Assembly: GCF_038433465.1 (NCBI RefSeq)
Contig: NZ_JAESVF010000001.1
Span: 744,001 to 808,000 of the forward strand
Reading direction: 5' to 3'
DNA from: Galbibacter sp038433465
GTDB taxonomy: Bacteria > Bacteroidota > Bacteroidia > Flavobacteriales > Flavobacteriaceae
Length of the DNA: 64,000 nucleotides
In this document: positions 34,297 to 43,838 of the stretch, piece after piece
Layout: the number at the start of each line of letters is the position of its first letter
Position numbering within the stretch: the stretch's first letter is position 1
Made by a program: the position numbers and the translations under genes
The notes under the pieces: model-generated
Seen by the model: the letters and a program-made list of their open reading frames with translations, nothing else
Databases searched by the model: none
Told to the model about the DNA's origin: nothing

Positions 34297-36456
34297 TTAC
34301 TTTTTAAATTCTTTTAAAACAGCTTTGTTAGGCAATTCTTCATAGCCCATATTGTAAAGCGTAAATCCGAAAATATCAGCATACTGATCGATAGTTTTAC
34401 TTACAGGAGTTCCAGCTCCGTGTCCAGCATTAGTTTCAATTCTAATAAGTACTGGGTTGTTTCCTGTTTGTTTTTCTTGTAATTCAGCAGCAAATTTAAA
34501 ACTGTGCGCAGGCACTACACGATCATCATGATCTCCAGTAGTAACCATTGTTGCAGGGTATTTTACACCTTCTTTTACGTTGTGAACAGGTGAATATGCT
34601 TTTAAATACTCAAACATTTCTTTATTGTCTTCGGCAGTTCCATAGTCGTATGCCCATCCTGCTCCAGCAGTAAAAGTGTGGTAACGTAACATATCGAGTA
34701 CACCCACAGCAGGTAATGCAACTTTCATTAAATCTGGGCGTTGCGTCATGGTTGCACCAACTAATAACCCTCCGTTAGAACCTCCGCGGATTGCTAAGTA
34801 ATCTGAAGAAGTATAATTTTCTTTGATAAGGTATTCTCCAGCAGCGATAAAGTCGTCAAATACATTTTGCTTTTGAAGTTTTGTTCCTGCATCGTGCCAT
34901 TTTTTACCGTATTCACCACCACCTCTTAAATTTGGTACTGCATACACACCACCTTGCTCTAACCAAACAGCCATAGCCGTGCTAAATGAAGGTGTTAAAC
35001 TGATGTTGAATCCACCGTAACCGTATAAAATAGTTGGGTTTTTACCGTTAAGTTCTAAACCTTTTTTATAGGTAATTATCATAGGTACTTTTGTGCCGTC
35101 TTTTGAAGTGTAAAATACTTGCTTCGACTCAAAATCGTTGCTGTTAAAATTGATTTCTGGAGTCCAATATACATCTGAAGTTCCTGTTTCTGGATTGTAT
35201 GCGTAAGTACTTCCTGGAGTGCTATAATTGGTAAATGAATAGTAAAGCACATCTGCCTCTTTTTTACCTCCAAAACCGCCAACGCTTCCGATGCCTGGTA
35301 GTTTTACTTCACGGACAAGTTTTCCGTTATAATCATATTGTTTTACTTGCGAAACTGCGTCAACCATATATTCAGCAAAGAAATATCCGCTTCCTGTACT
35401 CGGACTTAACACGTTTTCTGTTTCAGCAATAAAATCTACCCAATTTTCTGGTGAAGGATTTGAAGCATCTGCCGTTACAATTTTTTTGTTTGGTGCATTT
35501 AAGTTGGTTACCAAATACAATTTAGAACCTTCGTTTTCGATAACATAAGTGTCGCTTTCCGTAGTTTCAATAATAGGAACTAAAGGAGCGTTCTCTTGCG
35601 TTAAATCTTTAATGAATAGTTTGTTTCCAGAAGTCGAAACCGAGGCGCTGATTAATAAATAACGATCGTCTTCTGTAACATTTCCACCAACATAACGGTG
35701 TTTTTCAGCTGCTGTTCCTCCAAAGATAAGTTGATCGTCTTTTTGTGCAGTGCCGAGTTTGTGGTAGTACAATTTATGCTGATCTGTTTTTGCTGAAAGC
35801 TCGCTTCCTTTTGGTTTGTCGTAACTCGAATAGAAGAATCCTTCGTCGCCTTTCCAAGAAAGTCCGCTAAACTTTACATCCACCAAAGTGTCTTCAATAA
35901 TTTCTTTAGTTTCAGCATCTTTAATAATTACTTTACGCCAATCGCTTCCACCTTCAGAAATAGAATACGCAGCAATTTTTCCGCTTTTTGAAAAACTCAA
36001 TCCGCCTAAGGATGTTGTTCCGTCTTCAGAAAACGTATTCGGGTCTAAAAATACTTCTTCGGCACCATCGTCTCCTTTTTTACGATATACCACATATTGA
36101 TTTTGCAACCCGTTATTTTTATAAAAATAGGTGTAATCTCCTTCTTTAAATGGAGCGCCAATTTTTTCGTAATTCCACAATTGTTCTAAGCGCTCTTTAA
36201 GTTGTTCGCGAAAAGGTATTTTCTCTAAATAACCAAAGGTAACTTCGTTTTCGTTTTTAACCCAAGTAGCAGTTTCTTCAGAGCGGTCGTCTTCCAACCA
36301 TCGATAAGGGTCTTTTACTTCCTCGCCAAAATAAGTGTTTACAGTGTCTACTTTTTTAGTTGCAGGATACTTCAATGTAAGGTCTTTTTTAGTTTCTGTA
36401 GTATCGCAAGAACCTAAAATTCCTGCCACCACTACACAAGTGATTAGTTTTTTCAT
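34297..36456 (-). CDS. Prolyl oligopeptidase family S9A, lipoprotein
   Basis: Cuts after proline in short peptides. 719 residues: lipoprotein signal (GSC near residue 17), N-terminal beta-propeller, and C-terminal alpha/beta-hydrolase with catalytic Ser in RGGSNGGLL (near 560), Asp in GDHDDRVV, His in NAGHGAG. Complete and of normal length. A periplasmic lipoprotein location is inferred from the signal. Confidence 0.94.
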   Translation of the reverse strand: MKKLITCVVVAGILGSCDTTETKKDLTLKYPATKKVDTVNTYFGEEVKDPYRWLEDDRSEETATWVKNENEVTFGYLEKIPFREQLKERLEQLWNYEKIGAPFKEGDYTYFYKNNGLQNQYVVYRKKGDDGAEEVFLDPNTFSEDGTTSLGGLSFSKSGKIAAYSISEGGSDWRKVIIKDAETKEIIEDTLVDVKFSGLSWKGDEGFFYSSYDKPKGSELSAKTDQHKLYYHKLGTAQKDDQLIFGGTAAEKHRYVGGNVTEDDRYLLISASVSTSGNKLFIKDLTQENAPLVPIIETTESDTYVIENEGSKLYLVTNLNAPNKKIVTADASNPSPENWVDFIAETENVLSPSTGSGYFFAEYMVDAVSQVKQYDYNGKLVREVKLPGIGSVGGFGGKKEADVLYYSFTNYSTPGSTYAYNPETGTSDVYWTPEINFNSNDFESKQVFYTSKDGTKVPMIITYKKGLELNGKNPTILYGYGGFNISLTPSFSTAMAVWLEQGGVYAVPNLRGGGEYGKKWHDAGTKLQKQNVFDDFIAAGEYLIKENYTSSDYLAIRGGSNGGLLVGATMTQRPDLMKVALPAVGVLDMLRYHTFTAGAGWAYDYGTAEDNKEMFEYLKAYSPVHNVKEGVKYPATMVTTGDHDDRVVPAHSFKFAAELQEKQTGNNPVLIRIETNAGHGAGTPVSKTIDQYADIFGFTLYNMGYEELPNKAVLKEFKK

Positions 36457-36543
36457 TTTTTATTTTGTTGAATTTTGAAGGACAGCTGGAACCGATTGGT
36501 TGCACTTTTCCTTGGGTTTGTAATTAGCGAAGGGAATTTAACC

Positions 36544-36581
36544 AAAAAAGCTTCAAATAGAAGATTATTTGAAGCTTTTTT
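36544..36581 (-). terminator. asd terminator
   Basis: AAAAAAGCTTCAAAT and ATTTGAAGCTTTTTT form a perfect 15-bp stem with an 8-nt loop, just downstream of asd. Confidence 0.9.
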
Positions 36582-36603
36582 AACATTTTTTAGTCTGTAA
36601 TTC

Positions 36604-37593
36604 TTAAACCAAATTGTTTTCTACTAAATATTCTGCAATTTGTACTGCGTTGGTTGCGGCACCTTTTCGAAGATTATCAGCTACAATCCACATGTTTAAT
36701 GTATTTGGTTGCGACTCGTCTCTACGAATTCTTCCCACAAAAACATCGTCTTTATCGTGTGCATAAATTGGCATCGGATACGTATTGGTGTCTGGATTAT
36801 CTTGCACCACAACTCCTGGAGTGTCGTTTAAAATGCGACGGATATCTGCCAAAGTGAAATCGTTTTCAAACTGTACGTTAACCGACTCTGAATGTCCACC
36901 AGAAGTAGGGATTCTAACAGCCGTAGCAGAAACAGCAAAGGTTTTGTCGTTTAATATTTTTTGAGGCTCACGCGCCAATTTCATTTCTTCTTTAGTGTAT
37001 CCATTCTCTTCGAAAACATCGCAATGTGGTAATGCATTTCTGTTGATAGGGTAAGGGTACGCCATTTCGCCTTCAACACCTGCCAATTCGTTTTCGAGCT
37101 GTTGTACTGCTTTTACTCCAGTTCCAGAAATAGATTGGTAAGTAGAAACAACAACACGTTTCATTTTATATTGCTTGTGTAGTGGAGCCAAAGCCATTAC
37201 CAACTGGATGGTAGAACAGTTTGGATTTGCAATAATTTTATCGTCTTTGGTAAGTTCTTTTGCATTGATTTCTGGAACTACCAATTTTTTGGTTTGGTCC
37301 ATTCGCCAAGCCGAAGAATTATCGATTACCGTTGTGCCAACTTCAGCAAATTTTGGAGCCCACTCCAACGAAGTACTTCCTCCAGCAGAAAAAATAGCAA
37401 TTTCTGGTTTGGCAGCAACTGCATCGCTTAATCCAATTACTTTATAGGTGTTTCCTTTATAAGAAAGTTCTTTTCCAACAGAACGCTCTGATGCAACCAA
37501 TAATAATTCAGTAATAGGGAAATTGCGTTCCTCTAGTACTTTTAGCATAACTTCTCCAACCATTCCGGTGGCTCCTACAACGGCTATTTTCAT
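36604..37593 (-). CDS. asd: Aspartate-semialdehyde dehydrogenase
   Basis: Reduces aspartyl phosphate to the semialdehyde for lysine/DAP, threonine and methionine synthesis. 329 residues. N-terminal NADP fold VGATGMVGEVML, catalytic Cys in NPNCSTIQ near residue 128, and a C-terminal dimer domain with GGHSES. Stands alone. Confidence 0.97.
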   Translation of the reverse strand: MKIAVVGATGMVGEVMLKVLEERNFPITELLLVASERSVGKELSYKGNTYKVIGLSDAVAAKPEIAIFSAGGSTSLEWAPKFAEVGTTVIDNSSAWRMDQTKKLVVPEINAKELTKDDKIIANPNCSTIQLVMALAPLHKQYKMKRVVVSTYQSISGTGVKAVQQLENELAGVEGEMAYPYPINRNALPHCDVFEENGYTKEEMKLAREPQKILNDKTFAVSATAVRIPTSGGHSESVNVQFENDFTLADIRRILNDTPGVVVQDNPDTNTYPMPIYAHDKDDVFVGRIRRDESQPNTLNMWIVADNLRKGAATNAVQIAEYLVENNLV

Positions 37594-37863
37594 TTTTTAT
37601 CGTGTTTAAAAAAGGCTGTGTAAAAAGTTCTAATAGTGTCATTCTGAATTTATTTCAGAATCTCATCATATTAGTTTTTAACTAGATGAGAAACTGAGTC
37701 AAGCTCAGTTTGACGAAAATTAAAATTTTATACAGTCTCCTGTTTTCATTTTTAAATTTTGAATGACAAAAGTAATTAATATTCACTGGTGTACAACCTA
37801 AATAATTAAAATTCAAAAAAATATAACAAATTGTTATAAAAATTACTGTTTTTGTATTTCCAT
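37594..37863. repeat. Gap before asd with palindromic repeats
   Basis: No gene. Holds GTCAT followed by the hairpin TTCTGAA/TTCAGAA and then TCTCAT (about 37638-37666), and another pair AAACTGAG/CTCAGTTT (about 37691-37711). The layout GTCAT-stem-TCTCAT resembles the repeats near 5665. Confidence 0.5.
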
Positions 37864-37893
37864 AAAAAAAACCATCCAATACCGGATGGTTTA
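37864..37893 (-). terminator. mscL terminator
   Basis: ACCATCC/GGATGGT stem with a U-run on the - strand, about 40 bp past the mscL stop. Confidence 0.7.
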
Positions 37894-37932
37894 AATTAAA
37901 CAAGTGTAGCGGTTTCCCACAAAGGGATTGTA

Positions 37933-38355
37933 CTATTTTGTGTTTTGCTTTTTTAATTCGTCTCTAATTTCAGCAAGAAGTTCTTCTGTAGTAGGTCCTG
38001 CAGGTGCTGCTGGAGCTTCCTCTTCTTTCTTTTTAGAGTTTTCGTATGCTTTTAAAATCATGAAAATACAGAAACCAATAATTACAAAATCCATAATAGT
38101 TTGGATAAATAAACCGTAATTAATGCTCACTGCTTCCGTAACAACTTTGTCGCCTTCTACAACGGCGTCTTTTAAAACATACTTTAATTCTTCAAATTTT
38201 ACACCACCCAAAAGCATCCCGATAGGAGGCATTAAAATATCTTTCGTAAAAGAAGTTACAATTTTACCAAATGCCCCACCAACAATTACTGCTGTGGCTA
38301 AGTTTACAATGTCTCCCTTGAGTAAGAAAGACTTAAAATCTTTAAAAAATCCCAT
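37933..38355 (-). CDS. mscL: Large-conductance mechanosensitive channel
   Basis: Opens under membrane tension in osmotic downshock. 140 residues from ATG 38355: N-terminal amphipathic helix FFKDFKSFLLKGD, first membrane helix VNLATAVIVGGAFGKIV, periplasmic loop, second helix (about 72-95), and an Ala/Pro linker before a C-terminal coiled-coil helix. A nine-residue upstream extension is not needed. Confidence 0.95.
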   Translation of the reverse strand: MGFFKDFKSFLLKGDIVNLATAVIVGGAFGKIVTSFTKDILMPPIGMLLGGVKFEELKYVLKDAVVEGDKVVTEAVSINYGLFIQTIMDFVIIGFCIFMILKAYENSKKKEEEAPAAPAGPTTEELLAEIRDELKKQNTK

Positions 38356-38524
38356 GTTGAATATGTACTTGATTAGTGTCAATAAATATATAAATTTTTT
38401 TTGACTGACGATTTTCTAAACAATCAAATACTTCAGCAGAAAAAAATAAATATTAAGTTGTTGTTGTGTAGTGTTTTACGTAAAATAACCGCAGAAAAAA
38501 CACTAATTGTTTTCAGAATAAAAC

Positions 38525-39628
38525 CTACGAAACTACTTTTCTTCGTACACGTTGGGAAATTGCAGTGAGCAATTCGTAAGAAATTGTTCCTGCGGTTGAG
38601 GCAAACGCACTAGCTGTTGGTTGCGTTCCAAAAATAAGCACTTCGTCGCCTTCGTGGCAATCAACACCAGTTATATCTATCATTAACATATCCATACAAA
38701 CATTACCAACAATTGGGCACTGCTTGCCATTAACCGTTAAAAATGCTTTCCCTTTGCCGTACTGTCTGCTTATGCCGTCGGCGTGTCCAAGTGGAATTGT
38801 AGCTGTTTTCATAGCCGTTTTGGCAATATGTCCTTTGTTGTAACCAATACTTTGGTTGGGCTGAATGTGGTGAATTTGAGAAATTACACTTTTTAAAGAA
38901 ACTACATTTTTAAAATGATGATTGTACTGAGGGTCGTTGCCAAAACCATACAACCCAATACCGCTACGTACCATGTCAAACTGCGCTTCTTCGGCATAGT
39001 TTAAAATTCCAGAGGTGTTTAAGATATGAAACAAAGGTTTATAAGAAAGTTTTGAGTTTAATTGCGCTGAAACTTCTTTAAAATCTTTTATTTGCTGAAG
39101 TGTAAAAGTCTTTTCATTTAAATCTTCCGACGCTCCCAAATGTGAAAATACAGAAGCCACCTGAAGATTTGAATGTTTTTCTAATGCAGAAAGTAGCTCA
39201 GGAATTTCTTCCGCAGTAAATCCTAAACGGTTAAGTCCGGTATTAAATTTTAAATGAACAGGATAGTTTGTTTCGTTTTTTGAAGCCTCTAAAAAAGCAT
39301 CAAAAACATATTTGTTATAGAGGCTGGGCTCTAGTTTGTAAGCAATAATTTCATGAAAATGTACTGGTAGCGGGTGCAATACCAAAATAGGTTTGGTAAC
39401 TCCGGCATTTCGCAGTGCAATTCCTTCGTCGGTATAGGCAACAGCAAAATAATCTACTTGCTGTTTTTCTAAAAACAGCGCCACTTGTTGGGCGTCACTT
39501 CCGTAGGCATAAGCTTTTACAACAGCCATAAATTTGGTTGTTGGGCGTATTTTAGAACGTAAAAAGGTGATGTTATTTTGTAATGCTCCGAGGCTAATTT
39601 CGAGCGTGGTTTCCTGAATTTTCGTCAT
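38525..39628 (-). CDS. alr: Alanine racemase
   Basis: Makes D-alanine for peptidoglycan. About 367 residues from MTKIQETTLEI; further in-frame ATGs lie upstream at 39634 and 39646. PLP lysine is in MAVVKAYAYGSD; the second catalytic Tyr lies in IGYNKGH. The start lies inside the end of tdk (about 35 bp overlap), so the two genes are transcribed together. Confidence 0.95.
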   Translation of the reverse strand: MTKIQETTLEISLGALQNNITFLRSKIRPTTKFMAVVKAYAYGSDAQQVALFLEKQQVDYFAVAYTDEGIALRNAGVTKPILVLHPLPVHFHEIIAYKLEPSLYNKYVFDAFLEASKNETNYPVHLKFNTGLNRLGFTAEEIPELLSALEKHSNLQVASVFSHLGASEDLNEKTFTLQQIKDFKEVSAQLNSKLSYKPLFHILNTSGILNYAEEAQFDMVRSGIGLYGFGNDPQYNHHFKNVVSLKSVISQIHHIQPNQSIGYNKGHIAKTAMKTATIPLGHADGISRQYGKGKAFLTVNGKQCPIVGNVCMDMLMIDITGVDCHEGDEVLIFGTQPTASAFASTAGTISYELLTAISQRVRRKVVS

Positions 39629-40277
39629 CGTCATGTTGTTTTTCACTTTCTTTAGGAAGTATTTCTTCAGGGTCGTTTACTTCTATTTTTTGCACCTTTT
39701 CTCTAAGCATTGCTTTAAAAAATGCAGCGCGACTTAGCGGTTCGTATTCTTCAGTTTCTCCTAAAAGCACCAATTTATCGTTGGTTGATTTTCTAAAGCT
39801 ATAATTTGCAAGATTTCCAGTGCGTGTACAAATAGCGTGTACTTTGGTAACATATTCGGCTGTTGCCATAAGTGCAGGCATGGGACCAAAAGGATTGCCT
39901 TTAAAATCCATATCCAAACCAGCAACAACAACGCGAATGCCTTTGTTTGCTAAATCGTTACAAACCGATACAATTTCATCATCAAAAAACTGAGCTTCAT
40001 CAATTCCAACTACATCGCAACCGTCGGCCAAAAGCCTAATATTGGCAGCAGCAGGAACGGGAGTCGACCGAATTTCGTTGGCGTCGTGCGAAACCACCAT
40101 TTCGTCGTCGTATCGAACATCTACGGCAGGTTTAAAAATCTCAACTTTTTGTTTTGCAAATTGGGCGCGTTTGAGCCTACGGATAAGTTCTTCCGTTTTA
40201 CCGGAAAACATCGACCCGCAGATGACCTCTATCCAGCCAAATTGCTCTTTATGATTTACTGTATTTTCGAGAAACAT
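39594..40277 (-). CDS. tdk: Thymidine kinase
   Basis: Type II thymidine kinase of 227 residues that phosphorylates thymidine. P-loop GSMFSGKT (about 21-28), Walker B GIDEAQFF. The zinc-binding part is altered: where the family has CxxC, this protein has CTRT, and no second cysteine pair follows, so the structural zinc appears to be missing. The C-terminal ~25 residues are a charged extension. Overlaps alr. Confidence 0.95.
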   Translation of the reverse strand: MFLENTVNHKEQFGWIEVICGSMFSGKTEELIRRLKRAQFAKQKVEIFKPAVDVRYDDEMVVSHDANEIRSTPVPAAANIRLLADGCDVVGIDEAQFFDDEIVSVCNDLANKGIRVVVAGLDMDFKGNPFGPMPALMATAEYVTKVHAICTRTGNLANYSFRKSTNDKLVLLGETEEYEPLSRAAFFKAMLREKVQKIEVNDPEEILPKESEKQHDDDENSGNHARN

Positions 40278-40854
40278 GTTGTAATTTTCTGTACTGAAAA
40301 GAATAGAAACTTCTTTGTCTAGAAAAACTAAACAAACTTAAGCAAATATTTAAAGTTGAATTTAAGAATGCCGAAATAATATCAACAAAAAATAGCGACT
40401 ACTAGTTAATCTGTTTTATATCTTCTTTTTAGATGAAAAAAATGAGTGTTTTCTTCTCAAAATTATAAAAGCTATACAGATGAAATTCATCCGAATAGTA
40501 TTTTAATTTAGTGTAAACATACTGAAAATGTAATTAAAGTAGTATTGACTTTCCTGCCTTCCGTAGGCAGGTTTGTTTCGTTTTTGTGTCAGGACAACTG
40601 CGAAGCACATCAACGAACACCAATAAAAAATGTTTTTTGTGAGTTAAAAATGAAAGTTTAATTAAATATCTGAAATTCATATAGCTAAGACTCCTATATA
40701 TTGACATTTATATCAAACTGAGGTTGTTTTAGAAAGTTTTAATACCAGTTTATAAAGCTAAAATGATAAAAAATGAGTATCTTTTAAGCGTAGTTTTACG
40801 ATTAAATTCATCTAAATATTTAGTAATTTTAGAACCGTTTATAGCCATAGCATC
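40278..40854. other. 577-bp gap with fragment of the structured repeat
   Basis: No supported gene. At 40552-40597 there is a piece of the ~175-bp repeat (TTTGTTTCGTTTTTGTGTC and flank), same strand as the copy at 53155, in which the run after TGACTTT is interrupted by a CCTGCC/GGCAGG hairpin. The rest is AT-rich without clear signals. Confidence 0.55.
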
Positions 40855-41553
40855 ATGAGAAAGAAATTAGAAGCAGAACTTGTTAGTATCGCACATAGAA
40901 TTTTAAAATTGAGCGGAAAGGAAGATTTAAATGCCTTGCAAAAAGAATCTCAAAAATTGTATGAAAAACTAACGTTGCTTAAATATATTGAAGATCACTT
41001 CGGAATTTTACAGCCTACAACTGGAAGAAATGAAATTGCCGATAAGTTTGAAGAATTGGCAAATGCGGTGCTCAAAGGAAACTCCGATGTGCCAGAAACC
41101 AACCCCAATGCAGAGGAAGAAGCTATAATGACGCCTGTTATGGATAGTATTAAAGACTTGGTGCAAGAAATGCCAGGCGGAGAAACACTCGACGACCTTT
41201 TAGCTGGAATTACCCCCGATCCAACTTTTGTAAAAAGAGACATGGATACGGTAACACCAAAATTCACGAATACAAATACCGTAATTACCGAGAAAAAGCA
41301 ACGCTCTCTAAACGATCAACTAAACCCAGGTTTAGCAATTGGATTGAACGATAAATTGGCGTTTGTAAAGCATTTGTTCCAAGGAAGTAACGAAGATTAT
41401 ATCCGTGTGATTTCGCAAATAAACACAATGAATTCTTCCGAAGAAGTAAAACAATTTGTAAACGGAATGATAAAACCCGACTACAACAATTGGGAAGGAA
41501 AAGAAATTTACGAGACTCGTTTTTACGAACTTATTGAAAAGAAATTTTCGTAA
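40855..41553 (+). CDS. Conserved hypothetical protein
   Basis: 232 residues, no signal peptide and no membrane segment. Mostly helical by composition: an N-terminal coiled-coil-like part (1-55), an acidic Pro-rich linker (about 78-140), and a C-terminal helical part (about 150-232) with LNPGLAIGLNDKLAFVKHLF. I recall similar proteins throughout flavobacteria but no function. It is followed closely by a DoxX-like gene and rsmI. Confidence 0.75.
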   Translation: MRKKLEAELVSIAHRILKLSGKEDLNALQKESQKLYEKLTLLKYIEDHFGILQPTTGRNEIADKFEELANAVLKGNSDVPETNPNAEEEAIMTPVMDSIKDLVQEMPGGETLDDLLAGITPDPTFVKRDMDTVTPKFTNTNTVITEKKQRSLNDQLNPGLAIGLNDKLAFVKHLFQGSNEDYIRVISQINTMNSSEEVKQFVNGMIKPDYNNWEGKEIYETRFYELIEKKFS

Positions 41554-41577
41554 TGCAAACTACAAACTAGACTATAG

Positions 41578-41949
41578 ATGAAAATTAAAAAAATTCTTTA
41601 TTGGATAGCCACAGGTCTTTTAGCTGCATTTTTAAGCTTTGCAGTTTTTAATTACCTCTCAAAGTTTACAATGGTGCAAGAAATGTTGGCATCGTATAAT
41701 TACCCAGCACACCTTATTTATGTACTTATTATCGGGAAAGTATTAGCAATTATTGCTTTGTTAGCCCCAATAAAAGGAGTGCTAAAAGAATGGGCTTACG
41801 CAGGGATGTTTTTTAATTTTGTACTCGCATTTTTTGCGCACTATACTATTGGCGACGGCGAACAAGGAGGTGCAATTATTGCGTTGGTATTATGGGCGCT
41901 TTCTTATTTTTTAGGAAAACAAGTTCGTCCGTGGATTATAAAAGCGTAA
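41578..41949 (+). CDS. DoxX-like membrane protein
   Basis: 123 residues with four hydrophobic segments; the pattern fits the DoxX/DoxX-like family, whose role in most bacteria is unknown (some link to thiol or terminal oxidase metabolism). It starts 25 bp after the hypothetical gene. Confidence 0.75.
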   Translation: MKIKKILYWIATGLLAAFLSFAVFNYLSKFTMVQEMLASYNYPAHLIYVLIIGKVLAIIALLAPIKGVLKEWAYAGMFFNFVLAFFAHYTIGDGEQGGAIIALVLWALSYFLGKQVRPWIIKA

Positions 41950-41974
41950 AAGCAATTTAGAGAAATTTCTTTTT

Positions 41975-41982
41975 TACCTTTG
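41975..41982 (+). promoter_or_regulatory. -7 promoter box for rsmI
   Basis: TACCTTTG fits TAnnTTTG, 15 bp before the rsmI ATG. Confidence 0.5.
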
Positions 41983-41996
41983 CTACAAACTTTCGT

Positions 41997-42668
41997 ATGT
42001 CAAAATTATATATTGTACCTACGCCCATTGGCAACTTAGAAGACATTACTTTACGTGCCATTCGAATTCTAAAAGAAGTCGATTTAATTCTTGCTGAAGA
42101 TACACGTACCAGTGGAAAATTATTAAAACACCTCGAAGTACAAACTCCGATGCAAAGTCACCATATGCACAACGAGCATAAAATGGTTGAAGGAATATGT
42201 CAAAAAATTTTAAGCGGTACAACGGTAGCTTTAATTAGCGATGCTGGAACACCTGCAATTTCCGATCCTGGATTTTTGCTCACGCGTTCGTGTATTGAAA
42301 ATGGTATTCTGGTAGAATGCCTTCCAGGCGCAACGGCTTTTGTGCCTGCACTTGTAAATAGTGGACTTCCGAATGATAAGTTTGTTTTTGAAGGATTTCT
42401 TCCTGTAAAAAAAGGAAGGCAAACACGGTTAAAATTTTTAGCTGAAGAAACACGTACCATGGTTTTTTACGAATCGCCACACAAACTTTTAAAAACCTTA
42501 AATGATTTTGCTACATATTTTGAAGAAGACAGGCAAGTTTCAGTTTCAAGAGAGCTAAGCAAACTTCATGAAGAAACCCTGAGAGGAACAGCAAAAGAGT
42601 TAATTACACATTTTGAAAACACTGCTCCAAGAGGTGAATTTGTACTCGTTGTAGCTGGAAAAAAATAA
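41997..42668 (+). CDS. rsmI: 16S rRNA C1402 2'-O-methyltransferase
   Basis: Tetrapyrrole-methylase-fold enzyme of 223 residues that methylates C1402 in the 30S P-site with RsmH. Family motifs: TPIGNLEDITLRAI at the start, EDTRTSGKLLKH, SDAGTPAISDPG, and FYESPHKL. Complete. It lacks the extra C-terminal domain of some longer RsmI proteins. Confidence 0.95.
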   Translation: MSKLYIVPTPIGNLEDITLRAIRILKEVDLILAEDTRTSGKLLKHLEVQTPMQSHHMHNEHKMVEGICQKILSGTTVALISDAGTPAISDPGFLLTRSCIENGILVECLPGATAFVPALVNSGLPNDKFVFEGFLPVKKGRQTRLKFLAEETRTMVFYESPHKLLKTLNDFATYFEEDRQVSVSRELSKLHEETLRGTAKELITHFENTAPRGEFVLVVAGKK

Positions 42669-42681
42669 ATTGCTTAATAAC

Positions 42682-42738
42682 ATTTCGACGCTTGCGTCGA
42701 AATACTATAAACCTCACTTTGTGAGTGAAAATAAATAT
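42682..42738 (+). promoter_or_regulatory. Two small hairpins in the hemB leader
   Basis: TTTCGACGC/GCGTCGAAA (about 42688-42707) is a perfect stem, followed by CTCACTTTGTGAG (about 42714-42726). They occupy the space between rsmI and the hemB ATG. No U-run, so a processing or regulatory structure rather than a terminator. Confidence 0.45.
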
Positions 42739-42744
42739 AAAAAT

Positions 42745-43737
42745 ATGTATCCGTTAAGAAGAAATAGACGTCTACGCACAAACCCTGCAATTCGTAGTTT
42801 AGTTCAAGAAACTATCATTACGCCAAACGATTTTTTGGTGCCACTTTTTGTAGTTGAAGGGAAAAATATAAAAGAAGAAATTGCATCGATGCCAAATTAT
42901 TTTAGGTATAGTTTGGACCTGCTCGAAAAAGAAGTGAAAGAATTATGGAGCTTAGGGTTGAAATCGGTTTTACTTTTTGTAAAAGTTCCCGAAAACTTAA
43001 AAGATAACAAAGGTACAGAAGCTCTTAATCCAAACGGACTCATGCAACGTGCAGTAAAAACGGTTAAAAATGCAGTGCCAGAAATGTTGGTGATGACCGA
43101 TGTTGCGCTCGATCCGTATTCTGCCTACGGTCACGATGGGATTGTTGAAAACGGACAAATTTTAAATGATGCTTCTTCGGAAGTGTTGTCTAAAATGGCG
43201 CTTTCTCATGCGCAAGCAGGTGCCGATTTTGTAGCGCCTAGCGATATGATGGATGGTAGAATTTTAAAAATGCGCGAAACCCTCGAGAACGAGGGCTTCA
43301 CAAACACGGGTATCATGAGTTACAGCGCCAAATATGCCTCTGCATTTTATGGTCCATTTCGCGATGCACTAGACTCTGCTCCTGTAGATGCAAAAGACAT
43401 TCCGAAAGACAAAAAAACATATCAAATGGATGCTGCCAATCGCACCGAAGCTTTAAGGGAAACGCAAATGGATATCGATGAAGGTGCAGATATTGTAATG
43501 GTAAAACCAGGCCTGTGCTACCTAGACATTGTTCGAGATATAAAAAACAACTTTGAAGTTCCAGTTGCTGTTTACCAAGTGAGCGGCGAATACGCCATGA
43601 TAAAAGCTGCTGCTGAAAAAGGATGGCTCGACCACGATGCTGTTGTTATCGAGCAAACCCTTGCTATTAAAAGAGCTGGCGCCGATATCATTGCAACTTA
43701 TTTCGCAAAAGACGTTGTAAAACTACTTCAAGGTTAA
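42745..43737 (+). CDS. hemB: Delta-aminolevulinic acid dehydratase (porphobilinogen synthase)
   Basis: Joins two ALA molecules into porphobilinogen in haem synthesis. 330 residues from ATG 42745; the frame extends upstream through the hairpins, but the family starts at MYPLRRNRRLR. Active-site lysines lie in SYSAKYASAFYGPF and MVKPGLCYLD. The metal-site segment DVALDPYSAYGHDG has Asp/Ala where zinc enzymes have cysteines, so it is of the magnesium class. Confidence 0.96.
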   Translation: MYPLRRNRRLRTNPAIRSLVQETIITPNDFLVPLFVVEGKNIKEEIASMPNYFRYSLDLLEKEVKELWSLGLKSVLLFVKVPENLKDNKGTEALNPNGLMQRAVKTVKNAVPEMLVMTDVALDPYSAYGHDGIVENGQILNDASSEVLSKMALSHAQAGADFVAPSDMMDGRILKMRETLENEGFTNTGIMSYSAKYASAFYGPFRDALDSAPVDAKDIPKDKKTYQMDAANRTEALRETQMDIDEGADIVMVKPGLCYLDIVRDIKNNFEVPVAVYQVSGEYAMIKAAAEKGWLDHDAVVIEQTLAIKRAGADIIATYFAKDVVKLLQG

Positions 43738-43777
43738 CTCGATAGGGTTTTCAGTAAAAACTTCACTTTATAACTAA

Positions 43778-43837
43778 TTAAGCTGTCTTAAGGGTTATTA
43801 AATTCAAGCAATAATTTTTAAGGCAGCTTAATTTTTT
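43778..43837 (+). terminator. hemB terminator
   Basis: AATTAAGCTG..CTTA pairs with TAAG.CAGCTTAATT across a long loop, followed by seven T residues. Less compact than the other terminators. Confidence 0.6.
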
Positions 43838-43838
43838 T

